A DNA stretch of 64,000 nt from Motiliproteus sp. MSK22-1 (GCF_001968815.1 NZ_MIEQ01000044.1:310001-374000), one strand, 5' to 3'. Positions 27,295-36,557 are shown, counted from the stretch's first letter. The notes: generated from the letters alone by a model not told the origin. Made by a program: numbers and translations.

Positions 27295-27780
27295 TTGCCT
27301 AACGCTCCAAAAACAGCAGTGCCCTGCCCGGCAAACACCTACCTGGCTGAGCATGCCCAATTGATTATATCCAGCTATCATCGATTAACCGGTAAAGATT
27401 TGGTGGAGCCTGGCATGTCTGGCGAAGAGGCTTACCGCTCCCTTTTTGAAGCACCTTATGCGCTTGTTACCCATAACACCGCAGAAGATCCCATCTTCAA
27501 CTATGGCAATCAAACGGCCCTGCGTTTATTTGAAATGGATTGGTCAGAATTTACCCGCCTGGCCTCTCGAAAATCAGCAGAGCCCGTCAACCGGGCAGAA
27601 CGTGAAGCGCTTCTCACCCAGGTCACAGAAGATGGCTTTATCGACAATTACCGAGGGGTAAGGATATCTTCAACAGGTAAGCGATTTTGGATAGAAGGGG
27701 CAACGGTCTGGAACCTAACCAACGAAAAAGGTCAGTATTGTGGCCAGGCAGCGGTATTTAGCAACTGGACCGATCTCTGA
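27295..27780 (+). CDS. MEKHLA domain protein
   Basis: A 161-residue protein matching the PAS-related MEKHLA domain. Visible are the early LIISSYHRLTGKDL, the central ALVTHNTAEDPIFNYGNQTALRLFEM (hallmark NYxN-x-AL-x-LFE) and RISSTGKRFWIEGATVWNL toward the end. In bacteria these short proteins stand alone and their function is not known; the fold suggests sensing of a small molecule. The start is uncertain: TTG at 27295 with AAGG upstream gives the full domain, and no ATG lies near. It follows the small kinase gene by 22 bases and may be cotranscribed. Confidence 0.7.
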   Translation: MPNAPKTAVPCPANTYLAEHAQLIISSYHRLTGKDLVEPGMSGEEAYRSLFEAPYALVTHNTAEDPIFNYGNQTALRLFEMDWSEFTRLASRKSAEPVNRAEREALLTQVTEDGFIDNYRGVRISSTGKRFWIEGATVWNLTNEKGQYCGQAAVFSNWTDL

Positions 27781-27806
27781 ATGATACGCTCCGATACAGT
27801 ATCATT
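27780..27806. repeat. Inverted repeat after the MEKHLA gene
   Basis: AATGATAC (27780-27787) and GTATCATT (27799-27806) form an 8-bp stem with an 11-base loop starting on the stop codon. No T-run follows. It may be a weak terminator. The rest of the gap to 28006 shows nothing else. Confidence 0.35.
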
Positions 27807-28006
27807 TGATCCGGAATCACGCGGAATCAACAGCAAAACTGTCATTGGCGCTATTCTCTATTAGACGGGTCAGGCTAAATTAGTCTAAACTCACTGGTAA
27901 CTGGTCAAGCTGTATAAACGATCCCCTGATCTGCTATATTAATGATCTAACTACAAAAATTTCGAATCTGGGTTCGAAGCTTCACTACTGAAACTTGAGG
28001 GCTAGC

Positions 28007-28390
28007 ATGCCTAACGCCGCACGCATCACTGATAATGTTCTTCAGGACGCTCCACACTGCCATGCGCCCATTCACCCCCCTGCGCTAGTCCCCACACCGG
28101 TTCCTCATCCTGCACTCCCGCTTATGATTGTAAAGGGAGAGCCAACCGTTGTGATTGGTGGTGTACCTGCTGCTCGTATCACCGATACCACTCTCCCTTG
28201 TATACTGCCGAGTTGTGTTCCGGCAGGACCAGGCATGATTGCAAAAGGCTCCAGTTCTGTGATTATCGGAGGATTACCTGCCGCTCGTATGGGCGACATG
28301 ACAGCCCATGCTTCCTGTGTCGCTCCGATCCCAAGCCCTGTTGGGAAAATAATTCCCCCCTGCTGTCCGACTGTGATCATCGGCGGATAA
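28007..28390 (+). CDS. PAAR domain protein
   Basis: A 127-residue PAAR protein. These form the sharpened tip on VgrG spikes of type VI secretion systems, and also occur as stand-alone proteins. The repeated PAAR-fold turns are visible as VVIGGVPAARITD, VIIGGLPAARMGD and a final VIIGG. Histidine and cysteine candidates for zinc binding lie between them (HCHAPIHPP near the start, CC near the end). ATG at 28007 with TTGAGGG. No VgrG or other type VI gene lies in the window. The methyltransferase gene starts 7 bases later, so the two are probably co-translated. Confidence 0.85.
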   Translation: MPNAARITDNVLQDAPHCHAPIHPPALVPTPVPHPALPLMIVKGEPTVVIGGVPAARITDTTLPCILPSCVPAGPGMIAKGSSSVIIGGLPAARMGDMTAHASCVAPIPSPVGKIIPPCCPTVIIGG

Positions 28391-28396
28391 GCAACA

Positions 28397-29488
28397 GTGC
28401 GCAGACTACACTTTGAGACGTTAAATCCCGTTTGCCCCCAGTGCCGACACTCCCGTGGGATTAGCAGCCCTCTGGTGCTTGCGAAAATAATTCGCGGCAC
28501 TGAAGATGACGTTGTTGAGGGCCACCTCCATTGCACCGACCCCTCCTGCTTTCTGGAATTCCCGATTATTGACGGCATCCCCATTCTGGTGCCGGATGCA
28601 CGCAAGTACATCAGTGACAACTGGCACCACATCACCGCCAGAGAAGACTTTTCTGCGGACATAGAAAGCACACTGGGGGATTGCATTGGACCGGGAACCG
28701 CTTTTGATGCTACTCGACAACACCTGAGCACTTACAGCTGGGATCACTATGCGGATCTTGATCCACAGGAGCCTGAATCCCAGGAGCAACAACAGGCGGG
28801 TGCAATCATCAAGTGCCTGGATTATGCAGTCAATAAAACTGAATCATGCTGGCAGGGTCCGGTTATTGATGCCGGTTGTTCCGTAGGGCGAACCACATTT
28901 GAATTGGCGCAGATTACAAAAAAGCCGGTATTAGGAATTGACCTTAATTTTTCCATGCTCCGTCTGGCACAGAAAATACTCAGAGAAAGAAAAGTCAGTT
29001 ATCCGAGAAGAAGAATCGGCGTTGTCTATGACCGGCGTGAATTCGAAGTAAATTTTGAAGAAATTGAGCAAGTGGACTTTTGGGCATGTGATGCTCAAAC
29101 GCTGCCTTTCAATGATGACTCCGTCACCGCCCTGACAGCCTTCAACCTGATCGACTGCGTCCCGTCACCTCTCAGCTTTCTTACCGAAATAGCACGAATC
29201 GTTGAGACAGATGGAACGGCCATAATAGCAACGCCCTATGACTGGTCTCCTCATGCAACTTCAATGGAGCAGTGGATTGGAGGACATTCCCAGAGAGGCC
29301 CTGACAAGGGATCTGCTGAACCATTTATCCGCGCATTGTTGACTCCGGGTGCCCACCCCCAGTCAATTACAGGACTGGAGCTGGTTGAAGGTATCAATAA
29401 CCTCGCCTGGCAAACGCGGCTTCATGATCGGTGTACAGTTAATTACAGGGTAGATCTGCTCCTGGTTCGCGCCAGAAACTCTAAATAA
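28397..29488 (+). CDS. Class I SAM methyltransferase with Trm112-like zinc segment
   Basis: A 363-residue protein. The N-terminal 70 residues hold CPQC and a later CTDPSCF followed by FPIIDGIPILVPD, resembling the zinc ribbon of Trm112-type segments fused to methyltransferases. The SAM-binding motif is VIDAGCSVGRTTFELA (about residue 154), then GIDLNFSML, WACDAQTLPF and TALTAFNLIDCV. The substrate is unknown. GTG start 7 bases after the PAAR gene without its own strong ribosome-binding site, so translation is likely coupled. The stable pairing with PAAR suggests a shared role, perhaps as cargo or as a modifying enzyme of the spike system; this is inference. Confidence 0.75.
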   Translation: MRRLHFETLNPVCPQCRHSRGISSPLVLAKIIRGTEDDVVEGHLHCTDPSCFLEFPIIDGIPILVPDARKYISDNWHHITAREDFSADIESTLGDCIGPGTAFDATRQHLSTYSWDHYADLDPQEPESQEQQQAGAIIKCLDYAVNKTESCWQGPVIDAGCSVGRTTFELAQITKKPVLGIDLNFSMLRLAQKILRERKVSYPRRRIGVVYDRREFEVNFEEIEQVDFWACDAQTLPFNDDSVTALTAFNLIDCVPSPLSFLTEIARIVETDGTAIIATPYDWSPHATSMEQWIGGHSQRGPDKGSAEPFIRALLTPGAHPQSITGLELVEGINNLAWQTRLHDRCTVNYRVDLLLVRARNSK

Positions 29489-29582
29489 AGACAACTAATT
29501 AAAAGACAACAAGATATAACGGACAAAAACAGACACGATCAGAGCAAGATCAGTCTCCCTTAGCTGACTCGACACCCGATTC

Positions 29583-29605
29583 GGGCTGGCGATAACAGCC
29601 AACCC
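29583..29605 (-). terminator. Hairpin downstream of glpK
   Basis: GGGCTGGC (29583-29590) and GCCAACCC (29598-29605) pair on the minus strand with one G-U pair over a 7-base loop, about 100 bases past the glpK end. There is no T-run. The same word cluster recurs at 7336-7360. The rest of 29489-29705 holds nothing I can name. Confidence 0.3.
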
Positions 29606-29705
29606 AAATCAGCTTCATTCAAACAGAGACACCCTCTGTAGCAATATCACTTCAGACGTGAAGATAAACTTTCAAACACAAAACCAATAACAATATGGCT
29701 GCTAA

Positions 29706-31190
29706 TCAGCAATCCTTCTGAACTCTGCTTACAGATGTTTTCCAACCATCATAATATCGGTCTCGTGTTGATTTATCGACCTGTGGTTCAAACCGGCGAT
29801 TACATTGCCAGAGCCCTTCCAGACTCTCCAATGACTTGAAGTAGCCTGCTTTTAAACCCGCTAAATAGGCAACTCCGAGGGCTGTTGTCTCTATAATTTC
29901 GGGGCGATCAACCGTAGCACCCAGCATATCCGCCAAAAACTGAAGCACCCAGTTGTTGGCAACCATACCACCATCAACCCGCAGAGCTATGGCACGAACA
30001 CCATCATGCTCCATCGCTTTCTGGAGATCTTTAGTCTGATAGCAGACAGACTGCAAACCTGCGGTGACAATCTCTTTAATGCCGGTATCCCGGGTCAGTC
30101 CGAAAATAGCACCACGTGCATTCGGATCCCAATAGGGAGCCCCCAGCCCGGTGAACGCAGGAACCAGATAGACTCCGTGATCGGTCGGTGTCTGCTCAGC
30201 CAGAGGCTCAGTTTCGACTGCATCATTTATTAACTTCAGACCATCGCGTAACCACTGTATTGTAGTACCGGCAGCAAAAATACTACCCTCCAATGCATAA
30301 CAGGGTTTGCCATTGAGTCTGTAGGCTACTGTAGTCAACAGTCGGCTGTTAGACTTCAAGGCCCGTGATCCGGTGTTTAACATCAAGAAACAGCCCGTAC
30401 CGTACGTACTCTTTGCCATCCCTTCTTTAAAGCAGGTCTGACCGAACAAAGCAGCCTGCTGATCACCGGCCACTCCGTAAATTGGAATTTCAGCTCCCAG
30501 CAGTTCTACATCTGTCACACCAAAATCATCAGAGGAATCCAACACTTCCGGTAACAGACTGCCAGGAATGTTAAATAAATCTAATAGCTCTTGATCCCAC
30601 TGTTGATCGTGGATATTAAATAACATCGTCCGGGATGCATTAGTGGCATCAGTTCGATGAACTTTGCCATTGGTCAACTTCCAGAGCAAAAAGGTATCAA
30701 TGGTTCCAAATGCCAGCTCTCCCTGCTCCGCTCGCTGTCGAACTCCCGGAATTTCATCAAGAATCCAGCGAATCTTTGTTGCCGAAAAATAAGGATCAAT
30801 CAGCAGGCCGGTTTTTCGGGTGATATTGCCTTCCAGCCCTTCATCCTTTAACTGTTGGCAATAATCACCGGTTCTGCGGTCTTGCCAGACAATGGCACGA
30901 CACACTGGTTCACCCGTGTTACGGTCCCAGACCAACGTGGTTTCCCTTTGGTTGGTGATACCGATAGCACCAATTTCATCCGCTGAAATCTCTGCGTTTG
31001 CGATAGCAGCGCGGCAGGTCCGAAGGACCGACTGCCATATCTCTTCCGGCTCATGCTCGACCCATCCATCCTGAGGAAAGTGCTGAGGAAATTCCTCTTG
31101 AGCAGTGGTATCAATTTTCCCCTGCATATCGAACAAAATTGCCCGAGAGCTAGTGGTACCTTGGTCGATTGAGAGGATGTACTTAGCCAT
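29706..31190 (-). CDS. glpK: Glycerol kinase
   Basis: Phosphorylates glycerol to glycerol-3-phosphate. The 494-residue length is close to E. coli GlpK (502). The FGGY-family ATPase fold is visible in [13 protein letters not shown] (about residue 8), the substrate-side segments [13 protein letters not shown] (about 77) and [10 protein letters not shown], and [13 protein letters not shown] (about 238). ATG with AGGAT upstream. It is transcribed divergently from glpR with operator-like sequences between. No glpF facilitator gene adjoins it. Confidence 0.97.
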   Translation of the reverse strand: MAKYILSIDQGTTSSRAILFDMQGKIDTTAQEEFPQHFPQDGWVEHEPEEIWQSVLRTCRAAIANAEISADEIGAIGITNQRETTLVWDRNTGEPVCRAIVWQDRRTGDYCQQLKDEGLEGNITRKTGLLIDPYFSATKIRWILDEIPGVRQRAEQGELAFGTIDTFLLWKLTNGKVHRTDATNASRTMLFNIHDQQWDQELLDLFNIPGSLLPEVLDSSDDFGVTDVELLGAEIPIYGVAGDQQAALFGQTCFKEGMAKSTYGTGCFLMLNTGSRALKSNSRLLTTVAYRLNGKPCYALEGSIFAAGTTIQWLRDGLKLINDAVETEPLAEQTPTDHGVYLVPAFTGLGAPYWDPNARGAIFGLTRDTGIKEIVTAGLQSVCYQTKDLQKAMEHDGVRAIALRVDGGMVANNWVLQFLADMLGATVDRPEIIETTALGVAYLAGLKAGYFKSLESLEGLWQCNRRFEPQVDKSTRDRYYDGWKTSVSRVQKDC

Positions 31191-31213
31191 GGTTGATCCT
31201 TTATCACACTTTT

Positions 31214-31317
31214 TTATTCGATAACTTGTTAGACGCTAAAATGTCTTTCAAGCATTTTATTGAGAGCACCTCAACAAAATATTCTTTTATGTTCGTATTT
31301 TTACCATATCGAACACA
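31214..31317. promoter_or_regulatory. Putative GlpR operators between glpK and glpR
   Basis: The 276-base divergent gap 31191-31466 is AT-rich. It holds two sequences like the known GlpR operator (a TTCG/CGAA dyad of the ATGTTCGATAACGAACAT type). ATTCGATAACTTGTTA lies at about 31216-31231. A wider dyad has TATGTTCG at 31288-31295 and ATCGAACACA at 31308-31317. They suit autoregulation of glpR and repression of glpK by GlpR. The calls rest on visual similarity. Confidence 0.45.
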
Positions 31318-31466
31318 AAAACCAAAGCTTATTTTCTTTATCTTTCGAATAGAGTTTTTACAATTCTGTAATTCAACTCCCATATTAGGCCGTAAAGCTA
31401 TAGAATTCCTATGCTTTATAGCAGAAACCAAAAGCTCCCTGAATCCGCCTGGAGAATGATCAAACA

Positions 31467-32225
31467 ATGGCCCAAAGACGCCGTCAGGATTTAATCCTCG
31501 AACGAGTACAAAAAAATGGCTTTGTCAGCATAGACGAACTGGTTGAGCATTTTAAGGTGACTCCGCAAACCATTCGAAGAGACCTGAACCAACTTGCGGA
31601 AAAGAAGAAAATTCGCCGCCATCATGGTGGCGCTGGAGTAGAATCCAGCACCGTTAACACCGCCTATCAGGCCCGAAAAATAATGAATCTGGATGCCAAA
31701 GAACAGATCGCTCGGGTTCTGGTCAAGCTGATTCCCGACGGCTCGTCCCTGTTTATCAACATTGGTACGACAACCGAAACTATCGCTCGGGCCCTGCTTG
31801 GTCACAAAGATCTGCGTATTGTCACCAATAATCTCCATGTTGCCTCAATACTGAGTGCTAAAGAAGATTTCTCGGTAATCATTGCTGGTGGAGAAGTCCG
31901 TAACCGAGATGGAGGTATTGTCGGTGAAGCGACCCGGGATTTTATCAATCAATTTCAAATGGACTTTGGAATCATCGGCATCAGTGGTATTCATAGTGAC
32001 GGTACCTTACTGGATTTTGACTACCGTGAGGTGAGAGTTGCACAGACCATTATCGAAAACTCCGGACAAGTACTTTTAGCCGCCGACCATTCAAAATTCG
32101 GACGCAATGCAATGGTTCGACTTGGCAACATAGACCAGGCGGACCACCTGTTCACTGACCAAATGCCATCAAAAGAAATTACCAATATTCTTGCTGCTAA
32201 CCAGGTGGAGCTTCACTTAACCTAG
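31467..32225 (+). CDS. glpR: Glycerol-3-phosphate regulon repressor GlpR (DeoR family)
   Basis: DeoR-family repressor of 252 residues, the E. coli GlpR length. The N-terminal helix-turn-helix is VTPQTIRRDLNQLAEKKKI (about residues 30-48) followed by RHHGGA. The C-terminal sugar-phosphate sensor domain shows NIGTTTETIARAL, IIAGGEVRNRDGGIVG and ADHSKFGRNAMV. It sits between glpK and glpD, where the orthologue is expected. ATG at 31467. A clear terminator follows. Confidence 0.95.
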   Translation: MAQRRRQDLILERVQKNGFVSIDELVEHFKVTPQTIRRDLNQLAEKKKIRRHHGGAGVESSTVNTAYQARKIMNLDAKEQIARVLVKLIPDGSSLFINIGTTTETIARALLGHKDLRIVTNNLHVASILSAKEDFSVIIAGGEVRNRDGGIVGEATRDFINQFQMDFGIIGISGIHSDGTLLDFDYREVRVAQTIIENSGQVLLAADHSKFGRNAMVRLGNIDQADHLFTDQMPSKEITNILAANQVELHLT

Positions 32226-32250
32226 TGACAGCTCTCTCGTCCTCTTTGAA

Positions 32251-32277
32251 CCGTATCTGCCTTCTGATACGGTTTTT
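32251..32277 (+). terminator. Rho-independent terminator after glpR
   Basis: CCGTATC (32251-32257) pairs with GATACGG (32266-32272) over an 8-base loop, followed by TTTTT. It lies 25 bases past the glpR stop. Confidence 0.85.
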
Positions 32278-32375
32278 CCTATAAATTGCCAGTAACCACC
32301 ACCCCACCGGGACTGCTGAAAAACGCCCAAGGCAACCACTATTCCGCCTAAAAGATAGAATTACGGATTATTTAT

Positions 32376-32464
32376 TTCATTCGAATTATTCAAACAAATC
32401 AACAACATCAAACATTTTTGTTCTTTTTTGTTCGTTTTCTGTTGATTTTGTTCTATAACGAATA
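32376..32464 (+). promoter_or_regulatory. Putative GlpR operators upstream of glpD
   Basis: The 373-base gap before glpD has TTCATTCGAATTATTC at 32376-32391 and TGTTCTATAACGAATA at 32449-32464. The second differs from the operator core TGTTCGATAACGAACA at two positions by eye. Between them are T-rich stretches. The glpD ribosome-binding site AAAGGAGA is at about 32581-32588. These sites imply GlpR control of glpD. Confidence 0.5.
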
Positions 32465-32598
32465 CTATAGTTAATAAATATTTTCACAACCACCCAGCCT
32501 TTCCCTGTACTTCGGGATCAGGCATACGGGTAGAAATTTTGCAGCACATTGGCCTGTTTAGATTGATCGTCAGGTAAGCGCAAAGGAGACAGACACAG

Positions 32599-34149
32599 AT
32601 GAACACTGAAGCCAACATCTACGACGTTTTGGTAGTCGGCGGGGGAATCAATGGAGTGGGAATTGCTTCAGATGCAGCAGGACGCGGCCTTAAAGTTGCG
32701 CTTTGCGAAATGAATGATCTGGCGTCAGCAACCTCTTCAAACAGCAGTAAGCTAATTCACGGTGGCCTGCGTTATTTGGAATATTATGAATTTCGCCTGG
32801 TTCGCGAAGCGTTGGCGGAACGGGAAGTTCTGCTGAAAAATGCGCCGCATATCATTTGGCCACTGCGGTTCAGACTCCCTCATCGCCCGCATTTGCGTCC
32901 CGCTCTGATGATTCGTGCAGGTTTGTTTTTGTACGATCACCTGAGTAAGCGAGCAACCTTGAAAGGCTCTCACGGAATCAAGTTCAGTGCTGACGGCCCT
33001 CTCGTTCCTGGTATTAAAAAAGGCTTTGAATATTCAGATGGCTGGGTTGATGACGCACGTCTGGTTACGCTGAATGCGATCGCCGCGCGAGAAAAAGGAG
33101 CACGTATCAGTACCCGTTGCCGCTGCGTTAAGGCAGAACGAAACGAGGGCATCTGGGAAGTTACGCTGGAAAACCAGCTTACCGGAGAACAGGAGATTAT
33201 CCAGGCCCGCGCACTCGTTAATGCAGCAGGTCCCTGGGTTGCCAGCTTATTTGATACCGCGATGAGTACACCCTCACCAAAGAATATTCGTCTGGTTAAG
33301 GGCAGCCATATTATTGTTCCCAGGATTCACGATGAAGATGAAGCCTACATTCTACAGAACGAAGACAACCGAATAGTATTTGTCATTCCTTATGAAGGGC
33401 AGTTTTCACTGATCGGAACAACAGACGTTGAACACAAGGGAGAACCCTCCACAGCGGCAATTTCTGATGAAGAAATTGACTATCTGATTGAAGTCACTAA
33501 TCAGCACTTTACCAAGAAAATTTCACGGGACGACGTTGTACGCACCTATGCCGGTGTTCGACCTCTTTTGGATGACGAAGCAGAAAACCCTCAGGCGGTC
33601 ACCCGAGACTATACCTTTGAGATAGACCACCAAAATGGTAAGGCTCCTTTGCTCTCCGTATTCGGCGGAAAAATAACGACTTATCGTAAGCTTTCAGAAG
33701 CCGCAATGAATAGTCTGAAAGAGTTCTTCCCGAAGGCAGGTTCCGCCTGGACAGCCTCTGCACCTTTACCCGGCGGTAACTTTGATAATCCATTAACTCT
33801 GCAAAAGAAACTATGCAAACAATACAGCTGGTTACCCCTCTCTATCACTAAACGGTATGTGCGCAGCTATGGAACGATTAGCCATCAGATCCTCGGAAAC
33901 TGCAACAGCATTGAAGATTTGGGACGCCATTTCGGTGCTGGCCTTTACCAGCGGGAAGTGGACTATCTAATTCAGCAGGAGTGGACCCTGACTCTGGAAG
34001 ATCTGATCTGGCGTCGCAGCAAGCTTGGCCTGTTTCTCAATCAAAGTGAGCAGGCGGACCTGGATGCCTACTTGCAAGAGGCCGCATCAACAAACAAATT
34101 GATCACCCCACAAAATTTGTCAGCAGCCTATCAACAGACTGGCAGCTAA
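32599..34149 (+). CDS. glpD: Aerobic glycerol-3-phosphate dehydrogenase
   Basis: FAD-dependent membrane-associated enzyme that oxidises glycerol-3-phosphate to dihydroxyacetone phosphate and feeds electrons to quinone. The 516-residue length fits. The FAD-binding VVGGGINGVGIASDAAGRGL is at about residues 12-31. Downstream are SSKLIHGGLRYLEYYEF (about 50-66), NAAGPWVASL (about 212), and TYAGVRPLLDDE (about 317). The strong site AAAGGAGA precedes the ATG. The likely product route continues through tpiA downstream. Confidence 0.97.
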   Translation: MNTEANIYDVLVVGGGINGVGIASDAAGRGLKVALCEMNDLASATSSNSSKLIHGGLRYLEYYEFRLVREALAEREVLLKNAPHIIWPLRFRLPHRPHLRPALMIRAGLFLYDHLSKRATLKGSHGIKFSADGPLVPGIKKGFEYSDGWVDDARLVTLNAIAAREKGARISTRCRCVKAERNEGIWEVTLENQLTGEQEIIQARALVNAAGPWVASLFDTAMSTPSPKNIRLVKGSHIIVPRIHDEDEAYILQNEDNRIVFVIPYEGQFSLIGTTDVEHKGEPSTAAISDEEIDYLIEVTNQHFTKKISRDDVVRTYAGVRPLLDDEAENPQAVTRDYTFEIDHQNGKAPLLSVFGGKITTYRKLSEAAMNSLKEFFPKAGSAWTASAPLPGGNFDNPLTLQKKLCKQYSWLPLSITKRYVRSYGTISHQILGNCNSIEDLGRHFGAGLYQREVDYLIQQEWTLTLEDLIWRRSKLGLFLNQSEQADLDAYLQEAASTNKLITPQNLSAAYQQTGS

Positions 34150-34180
34150 AAGCAGTCCATTAAGGCAATGTTCTTAAAGC

Positions 34181-34209
34181 GGTAGCTATTGCCAGAATTG
34201 ATAGCTACC
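34181..34209 (+). terminator. Hairpin between glpD and the enolase-like gene
   Basis: GGTAGCTAT (34181-34189) and ATAGCTACC (34201-34209) form a perfect 9-bp stem with an 11-base loop, 32 bases past glpD. No T-run follows, so it may only trim or attenuate the transcript rather than stop it. Confidence 0.45.
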
Positions 34210-34335
34210 AGAAAGAGCCATTACCAGAATAAACAGCCAGGTGTTAGACAACCACAGGGATCGTAAGGGGCTATGCAACTGACACGTGCAAGCCATAAAA
34301 CGACCATTTGAACTTGATAAGAATAAACGCAACCA

Positions 34336-35640
34336 ATGAGTGCCATCAAACAGGTTACTGCACGCCAAATACTCGACTGCCGGGGCATTCCCACCGTTGA
34401 AGCCGACGTGATTTTGCACTCCGGTATATTTGGCCGTGCAACCGTTCCGGCAGGCTCCACCACCGGAACCCGTGAAGCCATTGAATTGAGAGATGGCGAC
34501 CCGCACTGCTTTGCAGGTCTTGGCGTTCTTAATGCGGTTGTTGCCATAAACTCCGAAGTAAACGAGTTACTTGTAGGTAAAGAGATACAGTCTCAAGCAG
34601 CACTTGACCAGCTATTGGTGGCGCTGGATGGCACTGATAACAGATCCAATCTTGGTGCTAACGGGATACTGGCTGTTTCAATTGCAGCCGCCAGAGCCGC
34701 AGCACTTGAGCTGAAAATACCGTTGCACCAGTATATAAATCAGCAGTTTTTACAGTTAACTGATGAAATTGAACTGAAATCACCAAACAGAACAGTCAGT
34801 TTAAACGCTCCATTACCCATGGTGGAAATGGTCGGAAATAAAAGCTCTATCAGTCCTGCTTTTGGGGTCCAGTCCCTGATACTTCACCCATTGCGTGGAC
34901 ACTCTGCAGGCAGCGCCCTAAACATCAGTAAGGAAATTATAAAAAGCTTGTCCCGGTTCTCCAACGTTGATCCGGAAAATCAGTCCCGGGAAACAGCAAC
35001 CACAGGAAATCAGGGAAACTTTCTGGCGGTTGAGCTGTTGCTTGAAACGGTCAAAGAGGCCATTTTACGCAGTGGTCACAGACTCGGAGAAGAGGTTGCG
35101 CTGGCCCTGCGGCTAGATCCATCCTTGTTATACGACGGTATCCACTATCGATTGAACAGCAGCACCAGATTCGACGCCACACGGTTCAGTGCATACCTTG
35201 GAAATTTAGCGAATAACTATGGAATATCTACGTTGATCGATCCTATCGACGAGGGCGACTGGGAAGGCTGGCATGAAATCACCGAGCAATTGGGAAAATC
35301 GATACGGCTGGTCGGCGGTGAAGTATTCGTCAGTAACACGGGATTACTTCATGAGGGGCAGCAGTTCGGTGTCGCCAATGCTATCGAAGTCAAACCGATA
35401 CAGGTGGGAACCCTAAGCGAAACCTTAGAACTCATCCATGCTGCTCAGAATATTGGCTACCAATTGATTTTATCTGAATCCGCAGGAGAGACCGGCGATA
35501 CCTTTATTACAGATCTTGCGGTGGCAACCGGATCTGACGGAATTATCGCCGGTTCCCCTTTGCTTCACCAGAATCAGGCCAAATATGACCGCCTCCTCAA
35601 TATTGAGCGTAACGAGGCAACGGCTCAATTTCCAAGGTAA
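34336..35640 (+). CDS. Enolase paralogue with altered active site
   Basis: A 434-residue protein clearly homologous to enolase along its full length: ARQILDCRGIPTVEADV at the N-terminus, LDGTDNRSNLGANGILAVS, DWEGWHEITEQLG, GTLSETLELIHAAQ, and DLAVATGSDGI near the end. Several catalytic or metal sites of true enolase are changed by alignment by eye. GDEGG has become GNQGN (the catalytic acid Glu lost), IEDGL has become IDPID, VGDDLFVTN has become VGGEVFVSN (a metal Asp lost), and SHRSGET has become SESAGET (the His and Arg of the active site lost). The loop GASTG is GSTTG. I infer it is not a working enolase. It lies between glpD and tpiA, 24 bases before tpiA. Its role is unknown: perhaps regulatory or a changed reaction. 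Confidence 0.85.
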   Translation: MSAIKQVTARQILDCRGIPTVEADVILHSGIFGRATVPAGSTTGTREAIELRDGDPHCFAGLGVLNAVVAINSEVNELLVGKEIQSQAALDQLLVALDGTDNRSNLGANGILAVSIAAARAAALELKIPLHQYINQQFLQLTDEIELKSPNRTVSLNAPLPMVEMVGNKSSISPAFGVQSLILHPLRGHSAGSALNISKEIIKSLSRFSNVDPENQSRETATTGNQGNFLAVELLLETVKEAILRSGHRLGEEVALALRLDPSLLYDGIHYRLNSSTRFDATRFSAYLGNLANNYGISTLIDPIDEGDWEGWHEITEQLGKSIRLVGGEVFVSNTGLLHEGQQFGVANAIEVKPIQVGTLSETLELIHAAQNIGYQLILSESAGETGDTFITDLAVATGSDGIIAGSPLLHQNQAKYDRLLNIERNEATAQFPR

Positions 35641-35663
35641 AAAATGCAAGTTAAGGAAACAAG

Positions 35664-36413
35664 ATGCGAACACCCTTAGTCATCGGTAACTGGAAAATGC
35701 ATGGTACTAGCGCCAGTAACCATCAACTGTTGGAACAGCTGCTTCCTCTATTAAAACCAGATACTCAAGTAGCAATAGCGGTTTGCCCACCGTACCCTTA
35801 CCTTTCCCAGGTTAAAGCAATGATCGGCGGGAACCTGGCACTGGGGGCACAGAATCTGAATATGCAGGAAAAAGGGGCTCATACCGGTGAAGTCAGCGGC
35901 CCAATGTTAAAGGACACTGGTTGTCGTTATGTTTTAGTGGGGCATTCAGAGCGCCGGGAGATCTACGGAGAGAGTGACCTGATCATCGCAGAGAAATTTG
36001 CCGTTGCCGTTGCTTCAGAGCTAATTCCGGTCCTCTGTGTCGGCGAAACTCTTAAGCAGAGAAAAACAGGCCAATCTATTGAAGTAGTCAGCAGTCAGAT
36101 AAAGTCGGTGATTCAGCGTAATGGTATTCAGAGTTTCGCCAACGCAGTAATCGCCTATGAACCAGTCTGGGCGATCGGTACTGGTGAAACAGCTACGCCA
36201 GCACAAGCCCAGGAAGTGCACCAAAAAATACGAGAACTCATCGGTGAATACGATATCTCCATAGCAGAGACATTGCCTCTTCTATATGGAGGCAGCGTCA
36301 ATGCCAGTAACGCAACTTCCCTCTTTAACCAACCTGATGTAGACGGAGGATTGGTAGGAGGAGCCTCTTTGAACGCTGAATCATTTGCAGCCATTTGCCA
36401 GGCAGCAAGCTAG
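35664..36413 (+). CDS. tpiA: Triosephosphate isomerase
   Basis: Interconverts dihydroxyacetone phosphate and glyceraldehyde-3-phosphate. The 249 residues show the full TIM set: GNWKMHG (about 7, with the active-site Lys), GHSERR (about 93, with the catalytic His), YEPVWAIGTG (about 166, with the catalytic Glu and lid loop), and GGSVN plus DGGLVGGASL for phosphate binding. ATG with AAGGAAA. It completes the path glycerol to glycolysis begun by glpK and glpD. A strong terminator follows. A second tpiA elsewhere in the genome is possible. Confidence 0.96.
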   Translation: MRTPLVIGNWKMHGTSASNHQLLEQLLPLLKPDTQVAIAVCPPYPYLSQVKAMIGGNLALGAQNLNMQEKGAHTGEVSGPMLKDTGCRYVLVGHSERREIYGESDLIIAEKFAVAVASELIPVLCVGETLKQRKTGQSIEVVSSQIKSVIQRNGIQSFANAVIAYEPVWAIGTGETATPAQAQEVHQKIRELIGEYDISIAETLPLLYGGSVNASNATSLFNQPDVDGGLVGGASLNAESFAAICQAAS

Positions 36414-36521
36414 TCAAACTTCATGCTCCGGGTCCTTGTCCGATCTATTGGGCAGGGCCTGGGTGTCTCCAAGCTACCTTAAGGGCTTGATCATCGAGCC
36501 CCTGACACTGAAGGTAGCATT

Positions 36522-36557
36522 GGGCGAGTATCTTCGCATGGATACTCGCCCTTTTTT
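36522..36557 (+). terminator. Strong Rho-independent terminator after tpiA
   Basis: GGGCGAGTATC (36522-36532) pairs with GATACTCGCCC (36541-36551) over an 8-base loop, followed by TTTTTT. A smaller stem GGGCT/AGCCC lies at 36483-36501 just before it. It separates tpiA from the convergent binding-protein gene. Confidence 0.9.

Noticed and set aside
26778-27780. Toxin-antitoxin pair (zeta-like kinase plus next gene)
   Set aside because: The next gene encodes a MEKHLA domain and not an epsilon-like antitoxin, so the zeta-toxin reading has no support.
31204-31467. Leftward frame of 87 codons in the glpK-glpR gap
   Set aside because: It covers the operator-like region, is very AT-rich and its composition is not protein-like.
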